This document shows, piece after piece, positions 12,573 to 25,700 of a DNA stretch of 57,847 nt. The position numbers and the translations under genes are program-made. Source of the stretch: Branchiostoma floridae (taxonomy: Eukaryota; Chordata; Leptocardii; Amphioxiformes; Branchiostomatidae); NCBI RefSeq assembly GCF_000003815.2, contig NC_049985.1:6480213-6538059 (forward strand), read 5' to 3'. Positions within the stretch are counted from its first letter, which is position 1. Each line of letters opens with the position of its first letter. The notes under the pieces were generated by a model. That model was not told the origin of the DNA. It made no database searches and worked only from the letters and a program-made list of their open reading frames with translations.

Positions 12573-13560
12573 ATATAACGTCATTGGTCGAAAGGGGCGT
12601 GTTTCACTTTCAGCCCTGGATAGCGGAGTTTGCGTCACACAAATTGATTTATCTTCAGGGTAAGCAAGGAATAGACTTTATAGAGCAATCAGCCTTACGT
12701 ATGGGTTAACGTTCTAGATTTGATTTCCGGTTATAAACCTATTAGGAACAGATTATCCATACATCAATATACATCAGCCAAATAACCAACAAATTACTTT
12801 GCATGATTGGGAATCTTTTAGGGACGAATCAAGATATATCGCAAGGTGTGTCACTAGAAAGCGTTTTTTCCCCGAAATTTTATGTTTTCTGGCCATATTA
12901 TCTAAAGAGATCTGTATTAGTTAGTGACGGGTTTAATCTTTCTCTGTTGGCTTTACAAGCTGTAAATTCACACGGTTCTCTGAAAGCTTTGCAGGCTGTG
13001 TAGATAACGCTGCCTTGTACCAACACTCGTGTATTTGAATGACAAATGCATTGTGTGTTCGCTCCATTGTGTTTGCACCTTCTACCATACGAGAAAACTC
13101 TTTGTTTGACTATGCAGATTCGTAAGATTGTGAGCGCCAATGTAAAAGCCAACAATGAATGTATGAAGTCGACTTGATCAATACAAGATACTAGAAGTAG
13201 AACGCTAGGCGACATTAAATAAATTCAACTTCTCACCGCCTTTTAGTGACAGTTGAACGGATATGTTTTCGATAGAAGATTTCTAGAAATATTTTGTAGT
13301 ACAAGATGTAGATGGATGAAAAAGGGAAACATGGTTTGTACATACAGGACAATATAGCATGTCCTTGGTACATGTACTAGCCTACAGAGTCATTCAGGGC
13401 CCTTTTCTCATTTCAAAATAAAGTAAATTCTATTACAAAATGGCATTCGTCCTCTATTTATTGCGGTGCGTAGACGTCAATACACTGAGAAACCAACAGT
13501 ATAACCTGAGTATAACCGGGTTAGGAAGTAGGCGCATTGAGTTAGTTCCCGCCAAGCAGT

Positions 13561-13607
13561 CACGTGGTTCTCTAATGTATTCCACCATCACGTAGTGGAA
13601 AAGTACA
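13561..13607 (+). promoter_or_regulatory. Upstream module of gene 2: CACGTG box plus 18-bp element
   Basis: CACGTG (E-box) is at 13561-13566 and ACGTAGTGGAAAAGTACA at 13590-13607. The 18-mer recurs with one mismatch upstream of gene 3 (42223-42240), again just after a CACGTG. The module ends about 160 bp before the proposed start codon, inside or next to the likely core promoter. A shared cis-regulatory element inherited by duplication is the simplest reading; a transposon fragment is the alternative. Confidence 0.55.
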
Positions 13608-13764
13608 AGCCCAGCCTCTGTTGCAGTAGCGGCATCGGCTCGTCACATGGTCGTCTGCATAAAGACTCGCTGACATTTGCGCTCCCGCTCACATACAGAG
13701 TGACAATCCCACACTACGTGCACAGGTCGTCGCACGCCTCTTCGTGAGATCGTATCCTGCAAGT

Positions 13765-13770
13765 ATGGGG
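13765..13770 (+). CDS. Gene 2 proposed exon 1 (Met-Gly)
   Basis: CAAGT-ATG-GGG is followed by the strong donor GTAAGA at 13771. It joins exon 2 in phase 0 (M-G-R-N-E-V-S-Q). The ATG has A at -3 and G at +4, and the five bases before it equal those before the gene 3 start codon. The gene 3 first coding exon is also short (42 nt) and phase 0. The alternative is an unseen upstream exon or the ATG at 6124. Confidence 0.5.
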
Positions 13771-16700
13771 GTAAGACTAAGACTTCTACATATTTCCGTA
13801 TACACAGGTCAAGTGGGGAAATCCTCCTAGTGTCGCATTCAGGTAGCGCAGGTCTAGTAGGAATCTCTCTTGTCTATGCACAGTGTACAATTGATAACGA
13901 TAAACCTGTAGATCGAGATGCTGCGCTTCTTGTGAAAAGAGAGGGAAGACCTCTATTGTACGTTGCAGTCTGCATTCGTGACGAAGTATGCGTTTATGTG
14001 CGAGTGCATGAACATGTGAACGGTCCCTATAATTTTCGGTCTTGTGTTTTTGATGTCGCGGTGACGTATCCTTGAGAAGATAAGTTTAACTTAGGTGGGA
14101 TGAGCTGGCGGGTGTAGCTTTACCCAGGACTGATGTAATCATAGAGACAGCTATTTGCGGTGTGACTTCTTGTGCGAGTACCCCTAAGGTTTTCGCGAGG
14201 GAATGGCGAATCTCAAACACCTTAGCGATAGACATACGTTCATCTGCGGATGCTGGAATTGTGAAGAGGGAAAATAACGCATCGTCCATCGCTGCACCGG
14301 CTTTCCCGACGTTACGTCATGTCTCTATAGAGGTGTTCCCATCACTAGAAACGACAGGTACATTTCTCTCTCAGGAACCGCAGAATAACACTGAATTACA
14401 TTAGAGCTAGTGTTGTGTTGTGCTTTCAGCGGGAGGTAGGACTAAAGACAAACAATCCGGGTGTTGTGTTTGTTTCTGCCCTCTTTTGAAGTAGGCTTGA
14501 GAGCGTGAGAGGCGTCGTTATTCGGTAGCAAAGGGAAGGGAATTATGGCATTCTGCATGGTTGGATTCTGTGTGCGGAAAATGAACCTGTTTGGGAGGAA
14601 ACGTCGACATGGTGATGTGTAGCTTTTGTAAATGGTCCCACCCACGTATCTCTCTAATCATTTAATCTTCTTAAAGTAGAGGGGGTAGTGTAGAGTTCGC
14701 GTCCTTTGCAGTTCGAGCATCCACAAGCACACAGTCCCTAGATGCATGAGAGCCGCTATTCTTTATCATGGCTCATACAACTGTCAGTGCAGTTAGTGAG
14801 TTACCCTAACGTCTAGCGCTGATGACTGACAAGGAAAATACTGATGTCTGTGTTGAATTCCTTCTCGACATAAAGTCCATAATAGAGGAATCCGAAATAT
14901 TTCAAAATGTAAAAACAAACAAAAAAATCGGCAATGTTGTGTTAATAGTTCGTGGCGTAATGTGGTGAATATTACACGCCATCTTTCTTAGCTAATGTGT
15001 AGGTATTTTCCATGGCGATGCCAATATTGAACATTTTATGCTGTGAAGCTCGCATGTACATCACTACATGTACAATCACGGTGACCGCGCATGTAGGGGT
15101 AACCATTGCATGAAATTGCATCATCTTTGGCTGGCGCAAGTTGCATACAGAATACATCTGTATAGACTTTCAGTTTCAGGACAAAAATAAAGAGAGAGAA
15201 TTCTCCCACGATGGTGACCCGTACATATAGGGAAAAGGGCAAGAACACCCGTCAGTTTCGTTGTTTGATAGACGTCAGTTTTGTTGATTGACACACGCGT
15301 ATCAGTCGTCCGTCGGCGAGGATGAAGACAGTGAGAAAAGCGACATCGGGTATTATACTCACATGAGAGCGGAGGCAGCTGCGAGAACAATTTGCTGCTA
15401 GGAGACGAGCCAACAGTCTTTAAATGACAACTGTCACTAATTCGACGTACTAACCTGAATCGCCATCAATTTCACGGAAAACCATCCGTAAGATTATTTG
15501 TGTCACGTCCACAGAATTTAGTCTAGTCGTAATCTTTATCTAGAAGAAAATTTCGAAAAATGTTTGGGTTTCAGGTCATACTCTTTTGGTGGATTTCTGA
15601 GTACCGGTCAAGGTCTTGATAAGGAAGACTGGATATTAGTTGAAACCCAACTCTTGGCTGTGCGAACAGTGTTCTAATAAGTGTTCATCCAATGATGAGC
15701 AGTGATCAGATAACGTTATCTGTTTCCGCCGGCTTCTTCCTCCAATAAACGCTTCAGCAAGCGAGGAAGGACGGTTTGACATCTGAAGAATTTTGATGAG
15801 CAAATAAATAAAGATGGGTTACCTGCGCGTGTGTCGTATTCGTTTAGCCTGTGGGCGCAAATGAAGCGAAAAGAAATGAAATGGAACGAAACGGAATTGA
15901 AATTTGGAATGAAAGCAGAATGAGCGGGTTGGTACAAGAAGACTGATGGGATTTGACACAGGATATGTTGACCAAACGTCTCCGGCAGTGTTGGTCAACA
16001 AGAGGACGTGTGTCCATGTCACAAGATGAACATTCTCCGTCAGTCACAATCACAATGTAGCACTCGACTTCCCGATCTCCTTCCGACTATGGTGGGTTGA
16101 GATTTAGTCGTGAGAAAGGTCTCCTGTGTTCGGGAGTTAGTCGGTGAGATTGACGGTGGCAGTTGCCTGCACAAACAGACTATGTCATATGACATGATTC
16201 AGTTTGAAAAACATAATTCGCGGTCCAACGTATCTGCTCGGATGCAATCAGAAGAGCGAAACGCAGCTAGAAAAGGATGGTCCTGGCTTGAGCTTCATCT
16301 TGCCATCAATCCCTTATGTTGTCTCCCTTTTCAAGGCTTATTTCTTTTACGGGAACTGGATAGGGCTCCGGGGAGGGAACAAAGGTATAGTTAACGAGCT
16401 AGAAATGTTGTTCAAATCAGTGAGCACATATTTTCTTCGGTCTAAGGTAGCCAACATCTATTCTCCAAGCAGAGGTTGGATCGCGGAGAAAGTAGTGGTC
16501 AGGATTTTTACCGGCCAGCTCCTCTGCTTGCAGAATAGCCAACATCGACCTGTCGATGAATCTGCCACGCCGTTTGGTCAGAGGTTACGACAGTAGAAAA
16601 AGCCGGTGGCAAAACGTTTTCAGATCACTGATTGGAAGAATACTGCTTCGACTGAACGTTCGCACAAAAGCTGTCAAACCACGATTTAGATTGCATTCCA

Positions 16701-19700
16701 ATATCCCGCGTTTTCTGTCTAGTCTTTGAACGGTACTGAGGAATGTACCAATTCAATTTGACCTAAGATGAAAAAAAAATTTCTCACATATATTGACTAT
16801 GTCCTAAAGTTACGGTCGTGCAAACTCAATGAACGCAGATTGTACCATCAATAGTTTGTGATATTGATCGTTACGGTTTGTATACCCATTATAAAAAGAA
16901 GGATCATGAGAAAGGTGTTAAATGGCAATCGACGTGTCAGACAGTCTGCAAACGAATCAATTAAAAGATATTAACTTTAATTAATTAACGCTTGGTAGGA
17001 CACCTGGTAAGCTGTCAATCATTGTTTTCTTTTATACCTACCGCCGCCAAAGTACACAGAGGCTATAGATTACACAAAGAGGTGTTATCACAAGACCTTA
17101 TTGATTGCAATCACCAACAAAAATCCGCATACAACCTTTCTTGCAAACGCGTTTCTTATTATGACCTCCATGAACTAAAAATGGAGAAGTATTTTTTTTT
17201 GGGGTGTGTCTGTGTGTCCGGATATTTGTCTTCTCAAAATTATTGAATTAGTCCAGAGTAGCCTGATTTAATGTCGCTTATAGCAGCCTGCCCAATACAG
17301 TATCCGTCGGCCTCCTCTGTGGGGAGGGGCCCAGTTACAGCCCCGGACAGCAGAGTTTGTGTTACACAGACCAGAGCACGAGAAATCAAAACCGGAGGTT
17401 CCGCTGCAGTTCATAATAGAATACTAGTAATAGATAATACTAGCATGTAGATGATGACTCAAAAGTTGTCCGTTTAGTTTACTGGTACTGTCGCTTTCCC
17501 ACCAACCTGTGTACTGACTGACATAGTATCCCCTTCAAGGGCCTTCAAGTCGGGTTACCTAACGGCTGAACGTGACGTTCTACACGTCGTATCATCCTTA
17601 CCATTCAAGTCTTCTATGAACTTGTCACGTCTGAAAATAAACAGCGATTCTGTATGTTAGCTTGGTCAAATTGGTGTAATTGTACTGTTTTCTTACAGCT
17701 GTTTTCTAACTAATGTCATTTGTTTGCGTTATCTTTACGGCAAGCTACCGTATAGACTACCGTATAGAAATAAAATGATGTATACGGTAAGCGTGCTTGT
17801 ACCACGTCCAGAAAATGATATCCACAAAACGAGGGAACTACGGTAAAGGGCGTTACAAAAAATAATCAACTCAATGTGTACGAGTCTACTTCCCCATGCT
17901 TTAGCCTTTAGCCTTTTTCCGTGGATGACAGGATGTTGATATTTAGGTCATGTGTACACGGTCACAGGTGGTGGCCGTGTTTCATCCCTTGTTTATCTAG
18001 CCATCGTTGGGTCAGAACATGAGAGCGGGAAAGCATCTTTAAAATGTGCTGTTGATGGCGAGGAGATTTACACCAGAGCGCGTAGCTGACAGAACTGGGA
18101 CACTGCACTCGTAAAACCGGGGGCCAAGTATTTTGGCAAGCTCCGCGGTTACGTTGTCCTGCTGTAGCAAGGTCGGTCCTAATTGGGCTCGCTTTGGACT
18201 GAAGATCATATTTCATTGGAGTCTGTAGGCGATCCATTTTGAAGGCTGGTTTCAACGCCGAACGTATGGTTACTAAATTATACTAACTTGTTCGCGTACA
18301 TATGATAAGGACAATGTCCTGTTTACAGTTGTCGGACAGTTGACCGAGTTGTGTCGGAAAAAGATACCGTATTTAAAGTGGTATGCAACGGACGGAAATT
18401 CGGATGCGACGTTAACCAAACATCCAATAGCAACCGTGGTGTCTATTGTAACTACAACACAATACCTAATTGATATAAACGGGGTGAAATGGATCTAGAA
18501 GTTGTTGACAGTTGACTTTTATTGAGAGATACAAACAAGTCACCAGTCAGACTGATCGGTCCCTTAAAATTAAATGCAAATTACGTTCTGGGCCAGAGCC
18601 CGAGTGGGGTCAATGGCCCCGGCCCCGTGCAAATTGAACCAATGCTGAAAATAAACCCCCGTGTATTCGCAAAGACTACAGTTATATGATATGTTTTTCT
18701 TTCCATTCACGCGGCACTGGCATGGACCCACTCGTGATTCTGTCAAACGCGTGATGGCAACGTATTAAATGGAAAATACCTTCACTCTCTGTTGGTGTCC
18801 GACACACCGAATCTTAGCCACCAAATGTAAAACTACACTCCGTGTTGGAAAAACAAAGACTTGCCAGCTCGATTGGCCAAGTGGAGATTTTTTGGCAGGC
18901 TACTAGTATTCTTTAAAAACAATTCAATTCAATTTAAATTTGATTTATACAATTTCTTCATCGAAATGGGTCTAGAAACATAGTCTCCTACCCCTGCAAG
19001 GAGGTTCATAGAATACAATAAATATATGGTTGATACAACCAAGGAGGAAACAACATGTTTGACGGACAGGCAAACTCCCATGTTGCCGTGTTGTGTTAGT
19101 CAGGAATGTAGGCTTGATCCCACCCTGCACCGTGCCGCTCTCTTCGGTTGCTATTCGGAAATTGCGGCTCTGCATATTGTTAGAACTCAGGACTGACAAC
19201 ACACGGTGTAAAACTAAAAGATGTGTATGAAAAGCGAATTCGCGCGAAGAAGGGTTTTTGATGAGTGACGTGAGCGGTTGAAATGAAACGTTTCCATGTT
19301 TCATGATGTATATTTTGATCTTGACGTACAGTAACTCCCTTGTTTGGAATGAAATGTCTATCATGTAGACATGTGCTAGAGCCATTCTGTTCACGGTCTT
19401 CAACTTACTGGCCCGTTTAGCAAAAATGTAGACACTATAAGCCTCTTGCATATCTTGCATATCTGCAAATGGCCCACAGGGCATATGTCCAACCCTAAAC
19501 ATCGGTATGGCTTGGGAGTTTGCCAGTTCGTCTGGAGGAAAGTGATAGACTTACAGTCTGGTCTTTTGATATTCTCCAAGCAGAGGGTGGGTCTTGGAGA
19601 TAGTAGTTGTTTGGATTTTTGCCGGCTCGCTCGCCTCACCCGCTCGCTGGCTCACTTGAGGGGAGCGAGCCGGTAAAAATCCCGACCACTACTATCTCTG

Positions 19701-22700
19701 CGACCCAACTTCTGCTTGGAGAGTAGTGTTTCACCACCTTTTTATTACTGCCGCCTCGTAGTAGCGAAGTAATTTAAACCATCCCGTAAAAAGATCCCGG
19801 CATGACCAAAGTACTGGGCACTGGAGATCTAGACCTAGGTATGGTAACCAGGCTAGTAGATCTAGAATAGACGCTAGCCGTCACGTAGCCTGTCTTAACA
19901 CAATCTCTCCCTGGCTTAGGCCGGCCGCTAGGAGCGCGAATTTAGTTAGTCACTGACTCAGGCTAGTTGTCATGTAGACAAGTCATTTGCCTTCCAAATT
20001 GCAACAACAACCCCCTTCTCTCTCTCTCTCTCTCTCAAAAAAAAAAGTTGAACAGGGCTAGACCTAATTTGAGGTTGATGACATGGTAGTTATTTTTAAA
20101 TCGCTACTACTCGTACTCCCACGTAAAACCTTGACCAAAATTATGAAATACCAGAGATGTGTTACTATATATGATCATGATAGACATTTTGGCATTTAGC
20201 ACCACGCAGAAATATTTCCTGGTTGTGACCGAACACAGTCATATGACAGTTGACTTCATTAAAACGTGTCGCTATCTCCTGAAATACTAGCCCCACACTT
20301 CTAGGATATCAGTGCTTTCAGCGCTGTCTTTCTGTCGTCTGTCAATTAATTTGTCACGGTCAAAAGAAATAAGAAACACTATGAAACATGGTGCTAGTTT
20401 TGTTGGCGTTTGCACACTGTGCCTTTATTCTAGTCCCGTGCCTGTATTTGCTTTTTTTAGATATCAAAGTCATTTTATTGTCAAAGCTTGTGTCTACACT
20501 GAGGTATCATCCATATACGTCTTAGCTTAGAATTTTTGACATCACGATTTTACATCTATCTTAGTGGTGGTTTGTTAGTCTACTCTTTCAGTGAAACATA
20601 AATGGCAACGACAGACCGATATTTGCAAGGCTGCCTCTCTGTTTGTTCACTCACAGAAGCGCTTGTTGTGTGTCGATACTGTGACCATGGCAAATAACTT
20701 AAGGTCAATGACCTCAGTTCAGGCATGTTGTCCTGACCGAGTTACTATACCCGAGGGCCAGATAAGGCCACAAGTGTTTTTCACCTACCGAGTGTCCCGG
20801 AAAAAAAGGATAAGACCACCCTGTTTACGGTTATGTATCTTGGTATTGTTATGTATCTTGATATTGTTATGTATCTTGAGTTTTAATATTGATAATATTG
20901 TTGTATCTGGAGGTCTAGTAGTCTCCCAACTCTCAGTTTTAAAACATTAGTGACTTTATCTGAGCTTTGATGTTACACTCTGTGTCTGTGAGCAAGAACA
21001 CTCTGTAACTAAGTACACGTTGTTGGTCCTGTCCTTGGTACTGACGACGTCCACGCCGACGACGAAGCAGAACCTACAAATGCCTGCTCCTGATGGTGAC
21101 TCCAAACTGTACCTCAGTCCCCTAAGGACGTTCCTTGGGGAACTGTTGGAGCAAAATAGCTTCTAGGTTACGCTAGTAATAGTAAACAGGACGTATCAAG
21201 GTTTCCAACCACGCCCCTCTCTTTTGTCCAATACCATATTGTTCTCCATCGAACGACACTCAGAAAACATATTTGACGTCAAGATACATTTGCATTCAAA
21301 TCTACATGTACATTCGCATTTGAATAATGAAAAAATGGAGGGCGCAATTACCCGTGACTAATAGTGTAGTAATACGTTCCTGCGGCAACACATGTCCTTG
21401 CCAAATATGCTCATCTAAAATCAATTACCGCGGCTCACGTTAATCAAGCGTAATGAGATAAGAATTGCATTTTTGCACGGCTCGTATTAGGAGGGATTAG
21501 CATGCTAACGGAGACTCTCAGAACCGCGATAAACTACTAGTAACAAGATCACGTACCAGGCCCAAAATCGACATTGACCTTTGTCTTCCCAACACCTTCC
21601 TACAAACCAAATATCATCGCAGTCCATCAAGAGGTTCTCGAGTAATGCTATCCTAAAAAAAATCCGAAAACACAGACAAACAGAAACACAACTACACCCA
21701 AAACTATATCCCCATTCGCATGGAGATAACTAGGTTGACACACAAGCTAAGGAAGGATGGCAGAGGAAATAGATGTGAAAATAACGCTTGTTGGTAAAAT
21801 GAAAGACTGATCGGGAAAATACGAAAATTCACCAAGACTTTTCTTATTTACGTTTCTTGATATATGTGTCTCTTGAAACCAATACAGGGATAAAACATGT
21901 GTTTTAGACGTTTTTGATTGGTTGATTGATTAACGTCCCATGCCCCCTAAAGGGTAATAAGAACTAAGAAACCCATAGTCGTTGATTTACATGACAGTCT
22001 TTGCTTTATTAACCACTTGAACCTGTTACACCGGATACGTTACAGACGTAACGTTTGCATCAGTAACGGAGTAACAGAATGCCCGTTTCCCTCATTTGTT
22101 GCCATGTTTGCTTTCTACAGCTTCTTTATGACGTTAGCGCGCCTTTCGCTAGTCCTCTCTCATTGGTCACTAGGGCGCGCTATGAATTCTGGGTACCCGT
22201 GATGCGGTGAACAGGTGCATGTAACGGTGTCACGTTATTTCGATTGATTAGCTTGAAAAATCAGACGTTAAAGGAACATGGAGTCTTATGAAGTCCGTAG
22301 GGAAGACATTGACCCTACGGTATGTTATGTAGTCTAGGAAAGGCGTGATAGGTAAAACGTTTTCTGCAAAGAGAATAACTTTTTTCTTCTTCTAACGTTA
22401 CATCATCTGTGTCGCACATATGATAGTTATTGACCGTAGAATATTTCTGTTGTGTGAAAGTAACTTTCTTTTTCTCGTGTTCGTTCTGTTCTGTAGAGAA
22501 ACGAAGTGAGTCAGCCTGCTTCCACTGATGAGAACACTGACCGCGGGAACTGGACCGGGAAGTTAGACTTCATCCTGTCCGGCCTGGGTTTTGCCATCGG
22601 ACTGGGAAATGTGTGGAGATTCCCGTACTTATGCTACAGAAATGGAGGAGGTAAGAAATTAGGAACACCTTTTCGCGTTCCTGTTTTTCTAGCGTGTTTT

Positions 22701-25700
22701 TCCGTCCATATTCCTTGCGACCGCTTTGACCTTCACGGAAGGACATTTGCATTCGGCCGGTCATTCCGTTAATGCACGACATGATTCATTCTGATACATG
22801 CCCGGCTAAAATGAAGCACGCCAGTACGTGTGCAGGAGAAAGGACACATGGCTGCTTATGCTGCGGTTTTCACGATCAATCATCGTATCCTTTAGCGAGG
22901 GCACCTTTTAAGTTAGAAGATTGGCGTTTTCCCTTAAATTGAAATTCTCTTGTAAGATTGAATGGCATACTGCCAATGCTGTTAAAACCTAACACTTTGA
23001 CACTTGGAGTTAGCGTCATAAAGCATGTATGTTTTGTTTTAGACGCCCGAATGTATTATTTTACAATGGCCAATACTGACCGAAGGAGGCCACATCATGT
23101 TAACGATGTACTCGAACCCAACGCTCCTTTTCCGTAACTACCTACCTGAAAAGCGAGCATTGAATACGTACACCTCCAAATTGGATTGAACAACGAAATA
23201 TCAGGCACGTGGATCTCAGGCTGAATCCATACCTTCATTTCAAAGTGTCTGTAGTTAAGAATACTGCCCTTTGTTAAGCACAGTAACGTGCACGAAACAA
23301 GGAGTGAAGTAAAGTTAATAATTAACAGGTAACTTTCCATCACATCGCACGTGAGTGTGTGTACGTGAGCTACCGGCGCACCTTTGTTTCCTGTGCAAAG
23401 TCATCACGTCCTCCTGACTACGCAATTGAGACCCACCCTTATTGATCTGAGACTTTTTGAGATTACTAATCGAGTCTAAGAAACTGTAAGGATTAGGACC
23501 AGACCGTCTTTAATGAGTGAAACGACTAGAAGTACGCGACGTCCATGATATGAAAGAATGGGAACATATGGCCTAAACTTTACAATGTATACCGATTGGA
23601 TCTTGTGGGTCTTTTTAGAAAATTGGGGTCTTGTGAAATTATCAATCATGATATAACCATAAAACAGAAAGTCGTAAAAGACGTAGAATAAATCTGCCGA
23701 TAGGTTGTTTATTTCCACTGTATATATTGGTCTCGTAAACCCTTACCTGTTCAACAGGTGTGTTTATGTGGTGGCATGACCTTTCATGTACTTATTTGAC
23801 CAATTGGCTGATGATTTGGTTGCGCTATCACAATATTTGATTTGCGTTTTCTTCCCGCGGCTCGTGTACATGTGTAGATACATGTGATACCATGATCATT
23901 CATACCTTTACAATTCCAATTGAAATTATGAGGAGTATGAACAAAAAATGTTGTTAATCTTTGCAGATAAGATGCATTCCTCACTTCTGCATAATAGAAC
24001 AATTAATTAACCGAAAGGTTTTGATGCCGATGTTAGGGGACCTGTCGTTATATGGGGACAAGAGAATCTGTGACAGTTCGGTGATGATTCTAATGCATTT
24101 AATGGAATGATAATCTTTGCCCTACGTATACATCTTTAGTAAGTTACGTTAATGTAATAATCTCATTAAACTTGTTTTCTCATTCTCTGATGTGTTCTCC
24201 AGGAGCTTTCCTCATTCCCTACGTCATCATGTTGGCGTGTGCGGGCCTCCCGCTATTCTTTATGGAACTGTCGTTCGGACAGTTCGCCAGCTTGGGACCA
24301 ATCACGATCTGGAACGTCAGCCCTATTTTCAAAGGTAATATACATCAACTCGTTTACACTCTAAAGTTAGGAGTGATCTTTTTTGGCAGAGGCCCATTCC
24401 CAACATCAATGCCACTTAACCGTGACTCCGATGAGAGAAGATCAGGAAGGCGCCTACGCCATTTTGTTCTCCCGTCATCCTTTGCGAGCGAGTGTATGAC
24501 GTTTGCGTAAAGGAAAGATTGTGGAATGATGACTGTATGTGGGTACGATTCGGATAAATTTCCACTGATGTAGTGAAACTAACAACGTTGTTGCCATTCC
24601 ATCTGCTTAAAAAATAACCTTTAGTGATGATTTTAAAGCTATAATAATTTCTTGATTCCAGAAGGCACTTTTTATAGCTAAATATTCATGTTTTGGCCTT
24701 TTCTAATATTTTTACTAACGCACAACACGACGTTGGTAGTCGCGCGTGCAATCAAAGCGTATTGGTTGTTTCAGTGATGACGTAAACACGGTAGACGTGG
24801 TCGGGTGCTTTATGTGAGCGCAAAGGAGCATGGGACTCAAAATGACGTCCGCGTCAAGAGTGGCATACACAGTGTAGATGGCAAACGGAAATTTTCCAAT
24901 GCAAGACGAAGGACTATGCATCGATGCATTTCGTAACGAATGCCTTACTCACAGACTACTATAACGCTAAATCAGCACTTTCTGTGCATCCCTTGCTGTT
25001 TCATATTTCTAAACGCGGTCACAATGCTAAAATAACCAAAAATGACATTTTGAACATTCGAGATTTAGCGAATGGGATGGGACCTCACAAGCCAAAGTGA
25101 GGATTGCATTTCTTTGCCGTTGTTTTCCCGATGGATTGCAGGAAATCATGGAAGAAACACAGAGCAGGCTGGAATTAAGACTACAAATCCTCTCTATCAT
25201 CTATCTGATGTCTGTCTCCTTTCGTGCAAAATGCATGTTTCTTCAACCAAGACGTTACAGTAGCCACACGAAACCTCTTGTTCATCTGCTAGCATCTCAT
25301 ACCATAGAGAGAGCCAACCTCTGTGTTTTTGCCGGACCCTCCAAACATGTATCATGTTGAGGGTTGATTGAAAACAGGCGAAAATTGTTTGAAGGACAGC
25401 TCGCAAGCAACTAAGGCATTTGTTAAACCTAAAGCATGTCTCTTCCAAATAATATCTCCATATTTTCTCTCGCTCTAAGTTTCTGAAAAATACTACTATG
25501 TCGCAACGAGATATTGTCATATTGGAAGTAAAATTGTATTTTCAGAGCGAGGCATTTTTACGCTTTCAAATCTCGCTCACGGGCCGTCCTTTTGAGTGAG
25601 GGTGAAAGCAGACTTTGTGGGACATCTGCATACAGTGAGAAAAACGCCGCAATTGTTCTCCAATGGTAGAATATGTGTACCCATGGACGACCTAAAATCA

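Larger units (their letters stand above)
3574..13559. other. Intergenic region between genes 1 and 2
   Basis: About 10 kb without a recognisable protein domain on either strand; all open frames are short and match no family I know. It holds a repeated 55-60 bp block (3837-4033), a stem-loop at 5600-5648, a promoter-like stretch near 5970-6144, a hairpin at 8753-8778, a 250-bp tandem duplication (10531-10965), a hAT-like MITE (11715-11935) and a short foldback (12510-12572). It could contain the 5' UTR of gene 2 or its enhancers. Confidence 0.6.
13771..22496 (+). other. Gene 2 intron 1 (proposed)
   Basis: 8.7 kb with no recognised exon. It contains MITEs at 16459-16538 and 19570-19726, a CT microsatellite near 20019-20036, an 18-bp tandem repeat at 20831-20879 and CAAGGAGG motifs near 18996 and 19041. 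The open frames on the minus strand near 19000-19500 and the plus strand near 16200-16600 match nothing I know and lack exon-like base composition. Confidence 0.5.

Noticed and set aside
16204-16596. 130-codon open frame on the plus strand
   Set aside because: It runs through the MITE at 16459-16538 including its terminal repeats, so it is not a conserved gene.
18972-19502. 176-codon open frame on the minus strand
   Set aside because: It lies in the long first intron of gene 2, matches no family I know, and has irregular composition. A protein profile search would be decisive; a domain hit would reverse this.
22506-22508. Start of gene 2 at the GTG in exon 2
   Set aside because: GTG starts are not used in animal nuclear genes; the frame is open to the acceptor, and gene 3 has a separate first coding exon.
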